Part shown: piece by piece, positions 52,545-62,906 of the stretch
Layout: each line of letters opens with the position of its first letter
How positions within the stretch are numbered: the stretch's first letter is position 1
NCBI GenBank assembly: GCA_022749755.1
Contig: JAGQDM010000070.1
Coordinates: 5,133,183-5,197,182, forward strand
Reading direction: 5' to 3'
Length of the DNA: 64,000 nt
From: Azadirachta indica
Lineage: Eukaryota > Streptophyta > Magnoliopsida > Sapindales > Meliaceae
The notes under the pieces: generated by a model
Database searches by the model: none
Told to the model about the DNA's origin: nothing
The model's input: the letters and a program-made list of their open reading frames with translations, nothing else
Program-made: the position numbers and the translations under genes

Positions 52545-53026
52545 CTACCAGCACTGGTCGGTCTCCCAATTCCTTCCAGAATATCCTGAATATCCGGACA
52601 TGGCGGTCAACGGTCTTCTTCTTCGGAAAAGATTCTGATCATAAACGGCGCGTTTCTCAGGATCCGATAGAGTGCAATAAGCAGCATGAATCTTGATGAA
52701 CTCGTCCGGCGACGACTCTTTCCGATTAGTCCCCACGACATCGGGGTGGCAAGTCCTCGCCAGTCGCCGATACGCCGTTTTAATCTCCTGACTAGTGGCT
52801 CCCGTCGGTATCCCTAGAACCTGTACAGCGAGGCGCACGATGCCATCCGTTTTGAAGCGAGAAACGTCGAAGTTGAGGAATTTGTAGTTCCCGTCGAAGT
52901 GTAGGAATGTGAAGTTGTGGCGGCGGACGCGAGAGGACGGTTGTGTCTGACACGTGGCGGCGGAGTAGCCGTGGTTTTGAATTGGATTGGGAGAATGGGA
53001 GGGGTGGGAAGCGGAGAGGAAAGCAT
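52545..53026 (-). pseudogene. Chloroplast DnaJ (DnaJ11-type) J-protein, single-base frameshift
   Basis: A small type C J-domain protein, expected to stimulate Hsp70 in the plastid stroma. The frame from the ATG at 53026 begins MLSS and has a Ser/Thr-rich transit-peptide-like region. It reads to CASLY and then hits a stop four codons on. The J domain is in another frame: VLGIPTGATSQEIKTAYRRL, the HPD motif in CHPDVVG, then FIKIHAAYCTLSDPEKRAVYD and a C-terminus GRNWETDQCW like Arabidopsis DnaJ11. The span is 482 bases, one short of a multiple of three, so a single base is missing near 52820-52823 (TAC-AGG where family members have another residue between SLY and VL). It may be a true null allele, a recent pseudogene or a sequence error; everything else looks intact. 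Confidence 0.85.
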
Positions 53027-53062
53027 GGTACAGTGGGGTGTGACGAGACAGATTGGGGACGA

Positions 53063-53070
53063 TTATATAA
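53063..53070 (-). promoter_or_regulatory. Possible TATA box of the DnaJ gene
   Basis: Minus-strand TTATATAA about 40 bases upstream of the ATG at 53026, which would leave a very short leader. Confidence 0.35.
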
Positions 53071-53124
53071 AATGACCAGGGTTAACGGTTTTAACTGGGG
53101 TTAAGTTTGTGTATGGTTAAAATG

Positions 53125-53125
<1 letters not shown>

Positions 53126-53156
<31 letters not shown>
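53126..53156 (+). repeat. (AAT)n microsatellite
   Basis: About ten consecutive aat units. Confidence 0.9.
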
Positions 53157-53160
<4 letters not shown>

Positions 53161-53657
53161 TTGAAAAAAAAATGAAGTTTATCCGAAAAAACACGAGTAG
53201 GCCTGGAAGCAGGAGTCAGCAAATTGTTTATCCGAAATGGTGTTAGAATATTAAATGCAAATGAATGGTCCGAGGTATCCTTTTGTTTTCTTGGGTATGG
53301 GCCTGCCTGTACTCGTTGGATTGCATTTTAGAGTAGTCGTGAATTGGGGATTGGATTATTTTGGCTAAGTTATTTATGGCTCAGAAAGAATTGTCAAATT
53401 AATTTTGAAATTAGAAATATAAATATATAAAAGAGTGGGGTACGAGGAAGGACAAGCTTAGGACGATGTCTCAATCGGAGCAATTTACAAGTCATAGGCT
53501 GAAAATTGAAATAGTTGGAGTGGATGGATAAGAACAAAAAAAAAGAGGGGTTCGGAGTTGGAGATTCAGATACTTCAATTACAAAGCAGAACCAGTCTTA
53601 GATTTTGAATTACCAATGGCTTGTTAAAAACAAGAACGACTATCCCTTTCATCTTTA

Positions 53658-53688
53658 GATTGCATCTATCTATCTATCTATCTATCTA
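53658..53688 (+). repeat. (ATCT)n microsatellite
   Basis: About seven consecutive atct units. Confidence 0.9.
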
Positions 53689-55630
53689 TGCAATGCAACA
53701 CATGGGCACATGTGAAATCATTAACTACAGCTTGTAATTAAACGCGAATCCTAACTCCAAGATATGGTAATTATTAATTTTTTTCCACTCTTAAACCTTA
53801 AATCAATGGTATACATCTGGTTGATTTTTTGTTTTTCATATGTACAGTAAAAAGATATTTTTCTATATTGAAGAATTCGGATTCAGATTTGGAAAATTCT
53901 CAGCCAACATAATATTAATTTTTAAAATAATATATCGTTATCTTAACTAAAAAAATCAACTTTGGTGTTCGAGAATAATTTAAAAGAACAAATGAAATAA
54001 TTCTAGTAGAACTCTAGTTTGTTAGATGTACTTTTCATAAAATATCCATTTCAATAAAATTTTTGTGCACTAGTTTTATGTATTCACTTATTATCACTAA
54101 AATTTTATGATTCGGTTACTTTTATGAGTTGTTTGTAAATGATTTTTTCTTGTTATTAATATCATTTATAATGTTATGCATTTAATTGAATGAAGTGTTT
54201 TTTTTTAAAGAAAATTATAAAATTTACTCTTAAAACCAATAAAATGATAAATCAATGAGAGTGTTTTTGATACGGATCATGAATAAAACTTTGTGGCAAG
54301 GCCAAATTTGGGGATCAAAATGGAAGAATCATAAAGTTGTAGAACAGTGGGCAGCATTTAAAAAGAGTCCACAAATTTGGGGGGGCAAATAAATGAATAA
54401 ATAAAAAGTAAATGCAAAGAAAAGAAATTGATTAATTAAACAAAATCATTAGATGGCATGAACTAAAAGGCTAACCTAGATAATAAAACTTCTACCTCTT
54501 TTACACACTTTTAATGAACTTATCTTAATATGTAATTATGTTGTTTCAAACAACTGGGTTGGATTGATATAAGCAAAAAGAGGCCTTCATTACCCAAATT
54601 GAATACAAACTAAATTAAGATCAGTTTTTTAGAGGCCCAAACCAAAATTAAATTCCTAACAACCCACAATTTTACATAGATCCCCATCCAAAACCCAAAA
54701 GAAAAATTAAATTAATAGCCTACCGCCCTCAATAAAAACTTCTTTCTAATTGTTTTGTCTCAATAATTAATCTTCTTAAATATGTTTAGCTTACAAAATT
54801 TATGATTTTTTTTTTTATCTCAGTAAGATAAAAATTAAATTGCATTTCTATTGGGATATAAGAAAAAAAAAAATAATTTGAGGAGATGCCTCAAAGAATA
54901 AGAGGTTGATGTACTTTATCACAAAAAAAAAAAAAAAAAAAATTATGTCTTACTTATCAAAATTGTACAGAGATCTATTTGAAACTTAATAAAAGTTTAT
55001 ACACTACTAACTTGATCTATAATTTAACTTGTCATATTTTTACACACCAATTATAGAACATAATTTTTTAACCATAAAACTTTTCAAGATAACACTTCAT
55101 AGTAACTATGAAGGATTGAATTTGGCTACAAATTGTATAATTATTTATCTTAAAAGAAGAATTTTCAAGAATATTGATTTAGAATCAATCATACTATAGT
55201 AATTTACTACTTTTTTTTTTTAATAGAAAAGATTCAAAATGACTTCTAGGGTCATGTTACAATACATATGATTTGATATGTATTGTATATTCGCTCATTT
55301 CTTTTTACTCTTTTATTATAATTATCAATTTTTTGTCATATATTTTATATGTTAAAACTTATGACAAAAAAAATTATGAAATATAATAAAAGAATTGATG
55401 TATGATATACATGTATGTGTTATAATCAACCTTATCTTTTAAAAAAAACGGTCCAACGGCACATATACTTACAACTTGCACAGTCTCCCTTACATCATCC
55501 ATTGACTTAAGTTGAAAATTTCTTTTATAAATAAATAGACATGGGAGTGCGAGGAAATTAAAGGAAGCAAGGCAAAGCAAACATTGTTGTTGTTGGGTCT
55601 GTAGTTTGAAAGTAATTTAATTTGAAGTTG

Positions 55631-56108
55631 ATGGCCACCCTAAAACCAATTAACGGAGAACGTCATTACATTTCAAGGAAGAAAAGATTCGTTTGGGACG
55701 GCTGAACTCGATGCACACTTTGTTCACGTAGTGAGAAACCTTGGAGGTCCAATTGCTGCTAAACCTCGAGCTTTGCTGGATCTCATGGACGTGGAAGCCC
55801 CGGATTTAACAAAGTGTATTGTCAAGAACTGCTTACGCAATTATCGAATGCAAGTATTCAAACAAGTTGATTCTTCTTTAAAAATTAACAAGAAAGAAAC
55901 CGCCAGGCGAGTCAGTGAAGTACTGAAGCAGCATAAGGAGAAGCTGATGATGACGGGAAAGCTAGATTCGACGATGGATGCCCGCAGCAAAGTACATGCA
56001 GATATCTTAAGTAATGAAGAACCGGTATCAGCTATGGAGGAATTGGGTTTCAGCAACTTCTATGATCAGCCACAAGAACAACAACAAGAAGAACAGAATG
56101 TTTCCTGA
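55631..56108 (+). pseudogene. Short GARP/Myb-B-motif protein with a one-base frameshift
   Basis: The ATG at 55631 opens a frame (MATLKPINGERHYIS) reaching RKKRFVWDG, then a stop at about 55703. One frame over, it continues as ELDAHFVHVVRNLGG, then PRALLDLMDV, LTKCIVKNCLRNYRMQ, and on to a Gln/Glu-rich C-terminus ending at 56108. Together these match the GARP DNA-binding pattern of B-type response regulators and related factors: K-R-x-V-W, then ELxxxFVxxVxxLGG, ALxxLMxV, LTxxxV and a final L-x-x-Y-R. The usual SHLQK is replaced here by NCLRN, and two residues are inserted before LT, so the domain is diverged. The span is 478 bases, one over a multiple of three, consistent with one extra base near 55703. 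There is no receiver domain. Pseudogene, sequence error or a genuinely unusual small gene are all possible. Confidence 0.65.
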
Positions 56109-56625
56109 ATACTGGACAGCAGTTTGATTCGATCTTCATCTGGAGATCATTCAGTTGACAACTATATAATGGGTTCGCCTCAAGTCTAAAGCAGTACTTA
56201 CGTTACAGAAATTATATATGATACTGTTGTAGTCAATTAATTCCATTTGCTAATATATATATAATTTTAATTTTATCTTAGCGAGCTTGTTGTTAGATCA
56301 TGCGTTTCTGCTTAGAGAATATATAGCTTGCTGTCTGTTTTTCTGGTTTGATGATGATATACATGTTTGTATATGTAATTGTTGTTGTTGTTGTTATAAA
56401 AGTTTTATTATGATATCTTGAAAGAGTCTGTGTTCCTCCTCGGCTAATTTTTTAAAATTTTTTTAGGTAAAGGGAACAATATTTTGGATTAAAAGATTAA
56501 TTAAGAATAAATCAAATATATATCTTGCAAAATTCTTAAATGAGTTTTCTATTATTACTGCTAGGATTGGGGAGTATTTATATATTAATTATTTAAAGTT
56601 TAGGATTCAAGGAATTAACGTTAAT
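56109..56625. other. Intergenic region, no gene seen
   Basis: 3' flank of the GARP-like gene up to the left edge of the gypsy element. Contains a short (GTT)n run near 56380. The five bases before the LTR, ttaat (56621-56625), are the expected target-site duplication, but the other copy lies outside the window. Confidence 0.5.
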
Positions 56626-58083
56626 TGTTGCGCAATTTGACGAAACAAGTGTACATTGTCACAAACAAGTAATATAGGGTCAGTAGAGTATTGTTCTTAT
56701 GAGAAGTAATAGTTCATTAATTATTAAAGATAATTTTTCTTAAATTTATTTGAAGAACCGAAACTGATGTGATACAAAAAATTAAAAAAAATTCAAATAA
56801 CTACAATCTAATATACATAATAAAAAAAGGAAATGTCAATGAGAATAATATATAGAACTAATGATTTAACTCAATTTGCTCACACTTAGTTCTTCTAGTT
56901 ACATTATTCCGATTAATCCCTATGTTGCTAATTTGATTATTCTAATATATTTGATTGTCTCTCTCGAGATCAGTTAAATCTATTTCTCATTTACACATTT
57001 ACTATATCTCTGTATAAACACAAAATAAACAGAAATGCATTATGAGCAATAATAATCATTGAACCTACTATACAAACCACATTGATAAATCTCTCGTTCA
57101 ATAAGAAATTTATAGTATTTATCAACCGATCTAAACACAATAAATATTTCTCAATACTCATTGATTCATAAATTAATTAATTAATGGTCAGTTAATTGAT
57201 CGCATTAAGTTCGTGATAAACACACAACATAAATTATTAATAAAAAATAACACAACAATCAGAACATGATGTTTTCAAAAGATTAAACCATTGCCCTAAA
57301 TATTAAATTTAGCAACTCATAAAAAAGAGTTCACAATCAACATTCTCAGTTCAATCATCCTCAATATATTCAAATATTCACAAATGCTAAATTTAATGCA
57401 ATAAATAAGATAAGAGTATAGAGAAAAACTGAGTTGGAGAGCTCTTTCTTCCCAATTTTCTCTTACTTTCTTTCTAAACAACTCTCTCTAACTTCTCTCT
57501 ATATCCTCCTTTCTTTTCTTACAAGTTTTTCCCTTTCCAAAAGTGGGTGCCTTCTTCCCAAACTTTCAAAATATATAACCCTAAATTTTCCCAAATCAAG
57601 CCATCCAAAACTCATTCAAGGGCTAAGATTTAGCCCAAAAAAACGTTCAAATGAACCCATCGAGCGCGAAAGCGCTCAAACAGCACGTAGCACGTGTGTA
57701 GTTGGTAAGGATGGTGCAGCCGCGCTGCTTAATGGCGTTGTCGCGCCACTCATTTTGCCCGTGGGCAGAATGCATGGCTCTGTCGTGCCACCTGGTGGTG
57801 CCGTTGCGCCATGCACAGCTCCTCTCTATATTTTCAAATTTTGCAATTAGCTCCCTATGGCTTTGTATTTTAGTCCCCGACTGTTTTGCATTTTCGTCCT
57901 TAATTTTCTTGCGATTTGGTCCCCGAACATCTTTTTTTTTTACTAAATTCACTTTAAATGGCTAATTTTTACATTCTTTGTATAATGTAACCAAAACCAA
58001 TCAAATACCAATAAGGCTTGAAGATTAAACAAACAAATCAAATTTAAAAATAAATGATAAACGTGTGTTTTACGTACTTATCA
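56626..58083 (-). repeat. 3' LTR of gypsy element
   Basis: About 1458 bases. On the plus strand it begins tgttgcgcaatttgacg and ends cttatca, so as an LTR it reads TGATAAG...CAACA. It matches the region from 62907 onward along its length. Short open frames inside it are not genes. Confidence 0.88.
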
Positions 58084-60224
58084 AATACCCCCATACTTGA
58101 ATGTTTATTTGTCCTCAAGCAAATTAAATTAATATGAAAAAGAGATAGGGGGAAATTATCCAATAAAAAGAATATTTCACAATTGAGATTAATTAACGAT
58201 TGAGCAAGTCTTTTGTCAAAGTAATATAAAGCCTCGTAGATCAAGTGTTGTATTTAAATTGAGGAAACTTTCAAAATGTAGTTAATTGTCCTTGTAATCT
58301 GACTTGAGGAATAAAAGTCATTTTACTTATGGGTTCGTTGTATATGTTTGAATTATCACTTATGCTTGATTGTCTTTCAATTTGGATTAGAGTATGCTCA
58401 TAATTAAGCTCAATTTGAACACTTAGGAACTTCATACACTTAGTCTGCAAGTCACTCTCTGCTAATAGATTAGAACATTACATTAAAGATCCTTAAGACT
58501 TGTACGGTCGAGGTTAAAGTTAGGGATTTTAGATTCTTTAAGTGAAGTTCTAGCACCCCAATTATCTTAATCCTTTAGAACTTTTTCTTCGAATCAATGG
58601 TTCTTTTCTTTGTTCACCTTTTCATTTTCTATTCAACATCTTTTGTGTGCAAAAAATATGCATACCCCCAAACTTATTTATTTACTCCTTTTTTTTTAAA
58701 AAAAAATTTGCCTTACTCTTACCTTTGACGTGAGTTCTCTACACTTACCTAAGTATGAAACTCGATTACTCAATAAGAATTTGATTTTTTTTTTTAGCCT
58801 TACTCGTACCTTTTGACAGGGATTCTGTATGCTTACCTAAGCGTGAGTCTTGGTTACTCAATAAGATAATGACTTATTTTTCGTACTCTACCCAACCTCT
58901 CTTAATTGAATAACCTTAAAAGGGATAAAAGTTCTTAAGGTGCTAAAACAAGAAATATTAAGCTCAAAAGGAGTGAACTAAGGATTGATTGTTTTTAGGT
59001 TAGATTGAATGGTTCAAACACTTCAAAGATGGCCTAATTTATTTCCCTAATAAAATATCTCTTATAAATTCGCCTCAAGTGACCATCAACTAAGTTCTAA
59101 AGTTCACTAAAACTCAACATCCTTACTAGATCACATAAGTTTTCACTAAATTTTTAAACAATAAGCAATTGTGACCCAGTGCTCAAAGATTTTAGAGGAC
59201 TCATTTAGTAAAATAAATTTGTTAACAAATCAAATATTAGGACTTAGGACAACATTTATTATTTTCCACAAGTTAAATATTCATAATCACAATAATATCA
59301 TTGACTCTCTATTCAACTAAAACAAAAACAAGCTCAACAAAACAATTTTAATTTCATAAGAAAAGGGCTATATTTATAAGAGCTAAGAAAAGAAAGGACT
59401 TACAATAAACAAACCTAAAATTAACAAACAAAGACATGAAAACTCCTAAAACATGACAAATAAAACTTAAAACGAAAGAAATTTTGTGTGTGGTTGATGG
59501 CAAACTCATTGCATTCAACAAAACACTTTTAAAATTCCTTCCCCTACACTTAATCAAAATATTGTCTTTAATGTTTAATCTAGGAGGCTAGATATAGAAA
59601 TCTTGCCTCTCATTATACGTATTCAGTTTTATCTCTTTGAGGAGGGTGGAAATTACAGAGGAAGTGAAAGTTTCACATTAGGGTTGGAGAGTTTTGAGAA
59701 TTTTTGAAATTGAATTGGTAGTGGTTTGTTTTGGATGGGTTTGAATTTTAAAGTGTGTTAAGTGTTTGGAAAGTGTAAATGGTTGAGGAAAGTTTGAAAA
59801 ATGAGTGTGTTTTGGGGAGGAAAGAATAAGTGTGTTTGAAAAAAGAGTTTAGTTAAAGCAAGAGAACACCATAAAAACAAAACAAGGGGAGAAAGGCTTG
59901 GAGAAAGGTGTATGGGAGCGCTAGGTATTCTGCCCACGTGCCTTCTTGGTTGTTGGAAGCGGCATGCGAATGCACCATAGGTGCTGCTTGCGCCTGCTTT
60001 GCGGCTTATTTTCTTGCCTAACATTTTCTTTTTCGCTTCTTTAAGTTTGGATTTAAGCTTTCAAGAATTTTTCACCTGTAAAATATACACAAAAAACTCA
60101 ATTAAACATTAAACAAACAAAAACATGATAACTAAGAAAAATTCAAACAAAACAAAAATATAGAACTTGAGTTGCCTTCCAAGAAGAGCTAAGTTTAATG
60201 TCTTCAGCCAGACCAAGTTCTTCC
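58084..60224 (-). other. Non-coding 3' internal region of gypsy element
   Basis: The first bases (58084-58095, CCCCC core) are the polypurine tract as read on the minus strand (GGGGGTATT next to the LTR). The rest has no recognisable protein. It includes an approximately 80-base direct duplication at about 58710-58790 and 58797-58870. Confidence 0.65.
58710..58870 (+). repeat. Direct duplication inside gypsy element
   Basis: Two diverged copies of a unit running from gccttactc-tacctttgac through cttacctaag to ttactcaataag, separated by a poly-T run. Confidence 0.75.
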
Positions 60225-60640
60225 TCAATCAAATAGGTTTTTTTGAGGAATTTTCACTTCACTCTTTTCTTCTTTTCCATAATAGTACTTCAAACGTTGG
60301 TCGTTAACTTGAAAAATATGTCCATTCTTATCTTTCAGTTTAACCATACCAAAGAGAAGTACTTTTTTAATCACGAATGGACTCGACCATCTTAACTTAG
60401 GTTTGTCCCAAAAACAACTCCAATCTCCAGTTGAATAATTGAATACAATGACTCGATGCAAAATGTCTCCCAAGAACCATTCTATCATGCCACTCTCTTG
60501 TCTCCTTATAAATTTGGCATTCTTGTAAATGACATTCTAAAACTCCTCCATCTTATATTTATGAACATCTACTACATAACTGTCAATGGCATCTACCCTA
60601 TAGCTAGTTCTTGGCTTATCTGAAGATTTCATGTCATGAA
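60225..60640 (-). pseudogene. Gypsy integrase C-terminal relic
   Basis: The minus-strand open frame 60225-60488 carries the chromodomain-proximal integrase tail pattern: LRWSSPFVIKKV, then a GMVKLKDKNGHIFQVN segment and QRLKYYYG. Weak, stop-containing similarity continues upstream to about 60640. The catalytic core is absent. Confidence 0.8.
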
Positions 60641-60699
60641 AAATATAAACTTAACCTCTTTATCATTTACCCTTTAATGTCAACTCACTACGTTTAAGA

Positions 60700-60960
60700 T
60701 TAATCATAGCTCTACTGGTGGCTAAAAAGGAATCTCATGATCTTCTTTTATATCCAACATAATAAAGTCAGCTATAAGTATGAATTTGTCAACCTTAATT
60801 AGTATGTCCTCTACAATTTTCTTAGATTCTTGATTTACCTATCTGCCAATTGAAGAGAAACAGTTGTAGTTTTAGCTTCACCAAACCCCAATTTCTTGAA
60901 AACAGAAAAAAGGCATTGAGTTAATACTTGTATCCAAATCATATAATGTTTTTTCAAAAA
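60700..60960 (-). pseudogene. Gypsy aspartic protease relic
   Basis: Minus-strand translation shows a protease active-site region, with DLDTSINSMP where functional family members have D-x-G-A-S. A LGFGEAKTTTVSLQL segment follows, then a KVDKFI-type segment. The glycine of the active site is replaced, and stops and frame changes are present. Confidence 0.75.
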
Positions 60961-61899
60961 AACACTCTCTAATGGAGTAAGGGATGGTGAAACTCCCTGA
61001 ATCTTTCAATTTCAGGGCAACTTTTTCTGCAAAGTTGCGCTGCATTCTTCCGTTAGCATCACCATCTCATTCTCTTCCAATTTCCTCTTATTGGATAATA
61101 TTTCTTTCACGAACTTTGTATAACTCAGCATTTGTTTAAGTGCATCTACAAAAGAGATATTAATATGTAACTTTTTGAAAACATTAAGGAATTTGGAGAA
61201 TTACTTATCTAGCTTGTTCTTCCGAAATACATTAAGGAAACAGAATTGAAGGCACATGTAGTAGAGGTCACAAGGTTTTCTTCTATGACTTTGAGGAGTT
61301 TACTTCCTTAAAGGTGTTAATGGTGCTCTCCAATTGCTTTTTACCAACCTCATCCTCTATTTTTGCTTGGTTCAACACTAAAACTTCTGGTTGCTCCTCT
61401 ATTTGTGCTCACAATTTGCCTTGTGGTTCTTCAAGTTACTTTCCACTTTTAACTGTAATGGCTTTCACTTGCTCCTTAGGGTTTATTTCAATATTACTTG
61501 GCAATAATCCTCGCTGCCTTTCCGTTATTATACTCTTGGCCCACTTGCACTTTTAGATTCTGAATAGAAGTCGCTTGATTTTGTAAATTTTTTTTAATCT
61601 TTGTCATGAACTTGAAAGTGTTCATGGTAAGTTGTGCAAAGGATTCTTCTAAGTTAAGTTTCTTTTCTTGAGGTTGAAATCAGGTGGTGGTTTTGTGCGA
61701 CATTTTGATTTCTTCTCCAAGAGAAATTAGGATGATTCCGCCATCCTTGATTGTAGATGTTTGGAATACGGATTATTTTGCTTTTGATTATAGTTCATAA
61801 CATATAAAACTTATTCAGAGGATGAAGGAGCAAATGGATTACCAACTTGACAATTAGTGCTTTAGTGATTACCATTACATAACTCACAAACAATATAAG

Positions 61900-62812
61900 G
61901 AAATTAAATGGAATTTGTTGTCATAGCTCCCAATTGCTTGGTTAGTGTGGTCAGTTGAGCGATAAGTGCAGAAATGTTGTTTACTTCATTAACTCCCAAG
62001 GCCTTCTTTGATGTTAAACGTTTTGTGGGCCATTGATAAGCATTAGCAGCCATCTCCTCTAATAAATCATAAGCCTCATCAATCATTTTCCTTATTAAAG
62101 CACCCCCGGTTGTTGCATCAACAAGTGTTCATGTTAAACCTCCCAAACTATTATAAAAAGTCTGCACTTGAAGCCATTTAGGCAAGCCATGGTATGGGCA
62201 TTTTCTCATCATATCCTTATACCTTTTTCCAAGTTTCATATAGTGACTCAATCTCGTGTTGGGTGAATGTAAGTATATCTTTCCGCAACTTTGCCGTCTT
62301 TGCTGGCGGAAAGAATTTTGCCAAAAATTTTTGTGCCAAGTCATCCAAGTGGTGATAGTACTTGGTGGAAGTAAACTCAACCAGCTCTTTGCCTTATCCT
62401 CAATGAAAATGGAAAAATCTCAACTTTGCTGCATCTTTTGACATACCATTATGTCTAAAAATGTTGCAAATTTCCAAGAAATTTGCAATGTGGGCATTTG
62501 GGTCTTCATATGCTAATCCACTGAATTGACTTGAGGTTTGGATCATTTGAATGATGGTGGTTTTATTTCGAAGTTGTTAGCTTGAATTGCTGGTTTTTTT
62601 ATGCTGGTCGAAGCTTCATTAATTTTCGAGATAGCATATTCTTTCAAAGCGCGTTGGTTTTCGATATATTGTTTTATGGTACGAGTTTGTGATTGTCTTG
62701 TTGCTTCTCTTTTCTCCTTTCTATTCCTTCGACAAGTTCTCTCAATTTCAAAATCAAAAGATAATAAAACACTGCTTTTGGCTTTTCTTATACACCAAGG
62801 ACACACTTGCAA
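61900..62812 (-). pseudogene. Gypsy gag relic
   Basis: Minus-strand fragments match the Athila/Tat gag pattern: AKLRKDILTFTQHE-like, HGLPKWLQVQTFYNSL, and EAYDLLEEMAANAYQWP. Several stops and frame changes interrupt them. The frame begins close to the PBS, as expected. Confidence 0.85.
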
Positions 62813-62886
62813 GAAGAACAGAAATAAACTTCAAATTAAATTCAAGATTAACCCAAATCAATATTAAAAGAACTTAACACTTTTCC

Positions 62887-62904
62887 TGGCATTGGCGCCA
62901 AAAA
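62887..62904 (-). other. Primer-binding site of gypsy element
   Basis: Minus strand reads TTTGGCGCCAATGCC just after the LTR end, similar to the Athila/Tat TTGGCGCCGTTGCC site thought to pair with tRNA-Asp. Confidence 0.75.
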
Positions 62905-62906
62905 CT

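Larger units (their letters stand above)
53071..55630. other. Intergenic region, no gene seen
   Basis: AT-rich DNA with an (AAT)n run at about 53126-53156, a (TATC)n run at 53658-53688 and several poly-A/T runs (for example 54922-54942). No recognisable coding sequence. Confidence 0.55.

Noticed and set aside
52814..52960. J-domain frame extended upstream as an unbroken protein
   Set aside because: That frame stays open to near 53085 but has no ATG, and its translation is unlike DnaJ11. The other frame has the family-like MLSS start and CASLY, so a frameshift fits better.
51573..53688. Regular short repeats as a CRISPR-like array
   Set aside because: They are simple tetranucleotide and trinucleotide microsatellites without spacers, in a plant nuclear genome.
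57434..57850. 138-codon open frame and its partners at 57647-57965 and 63718-63924
   Set aside because: They lie inside the gypsy LTRs and occur in both copies; LTR sequence, not a host gene.
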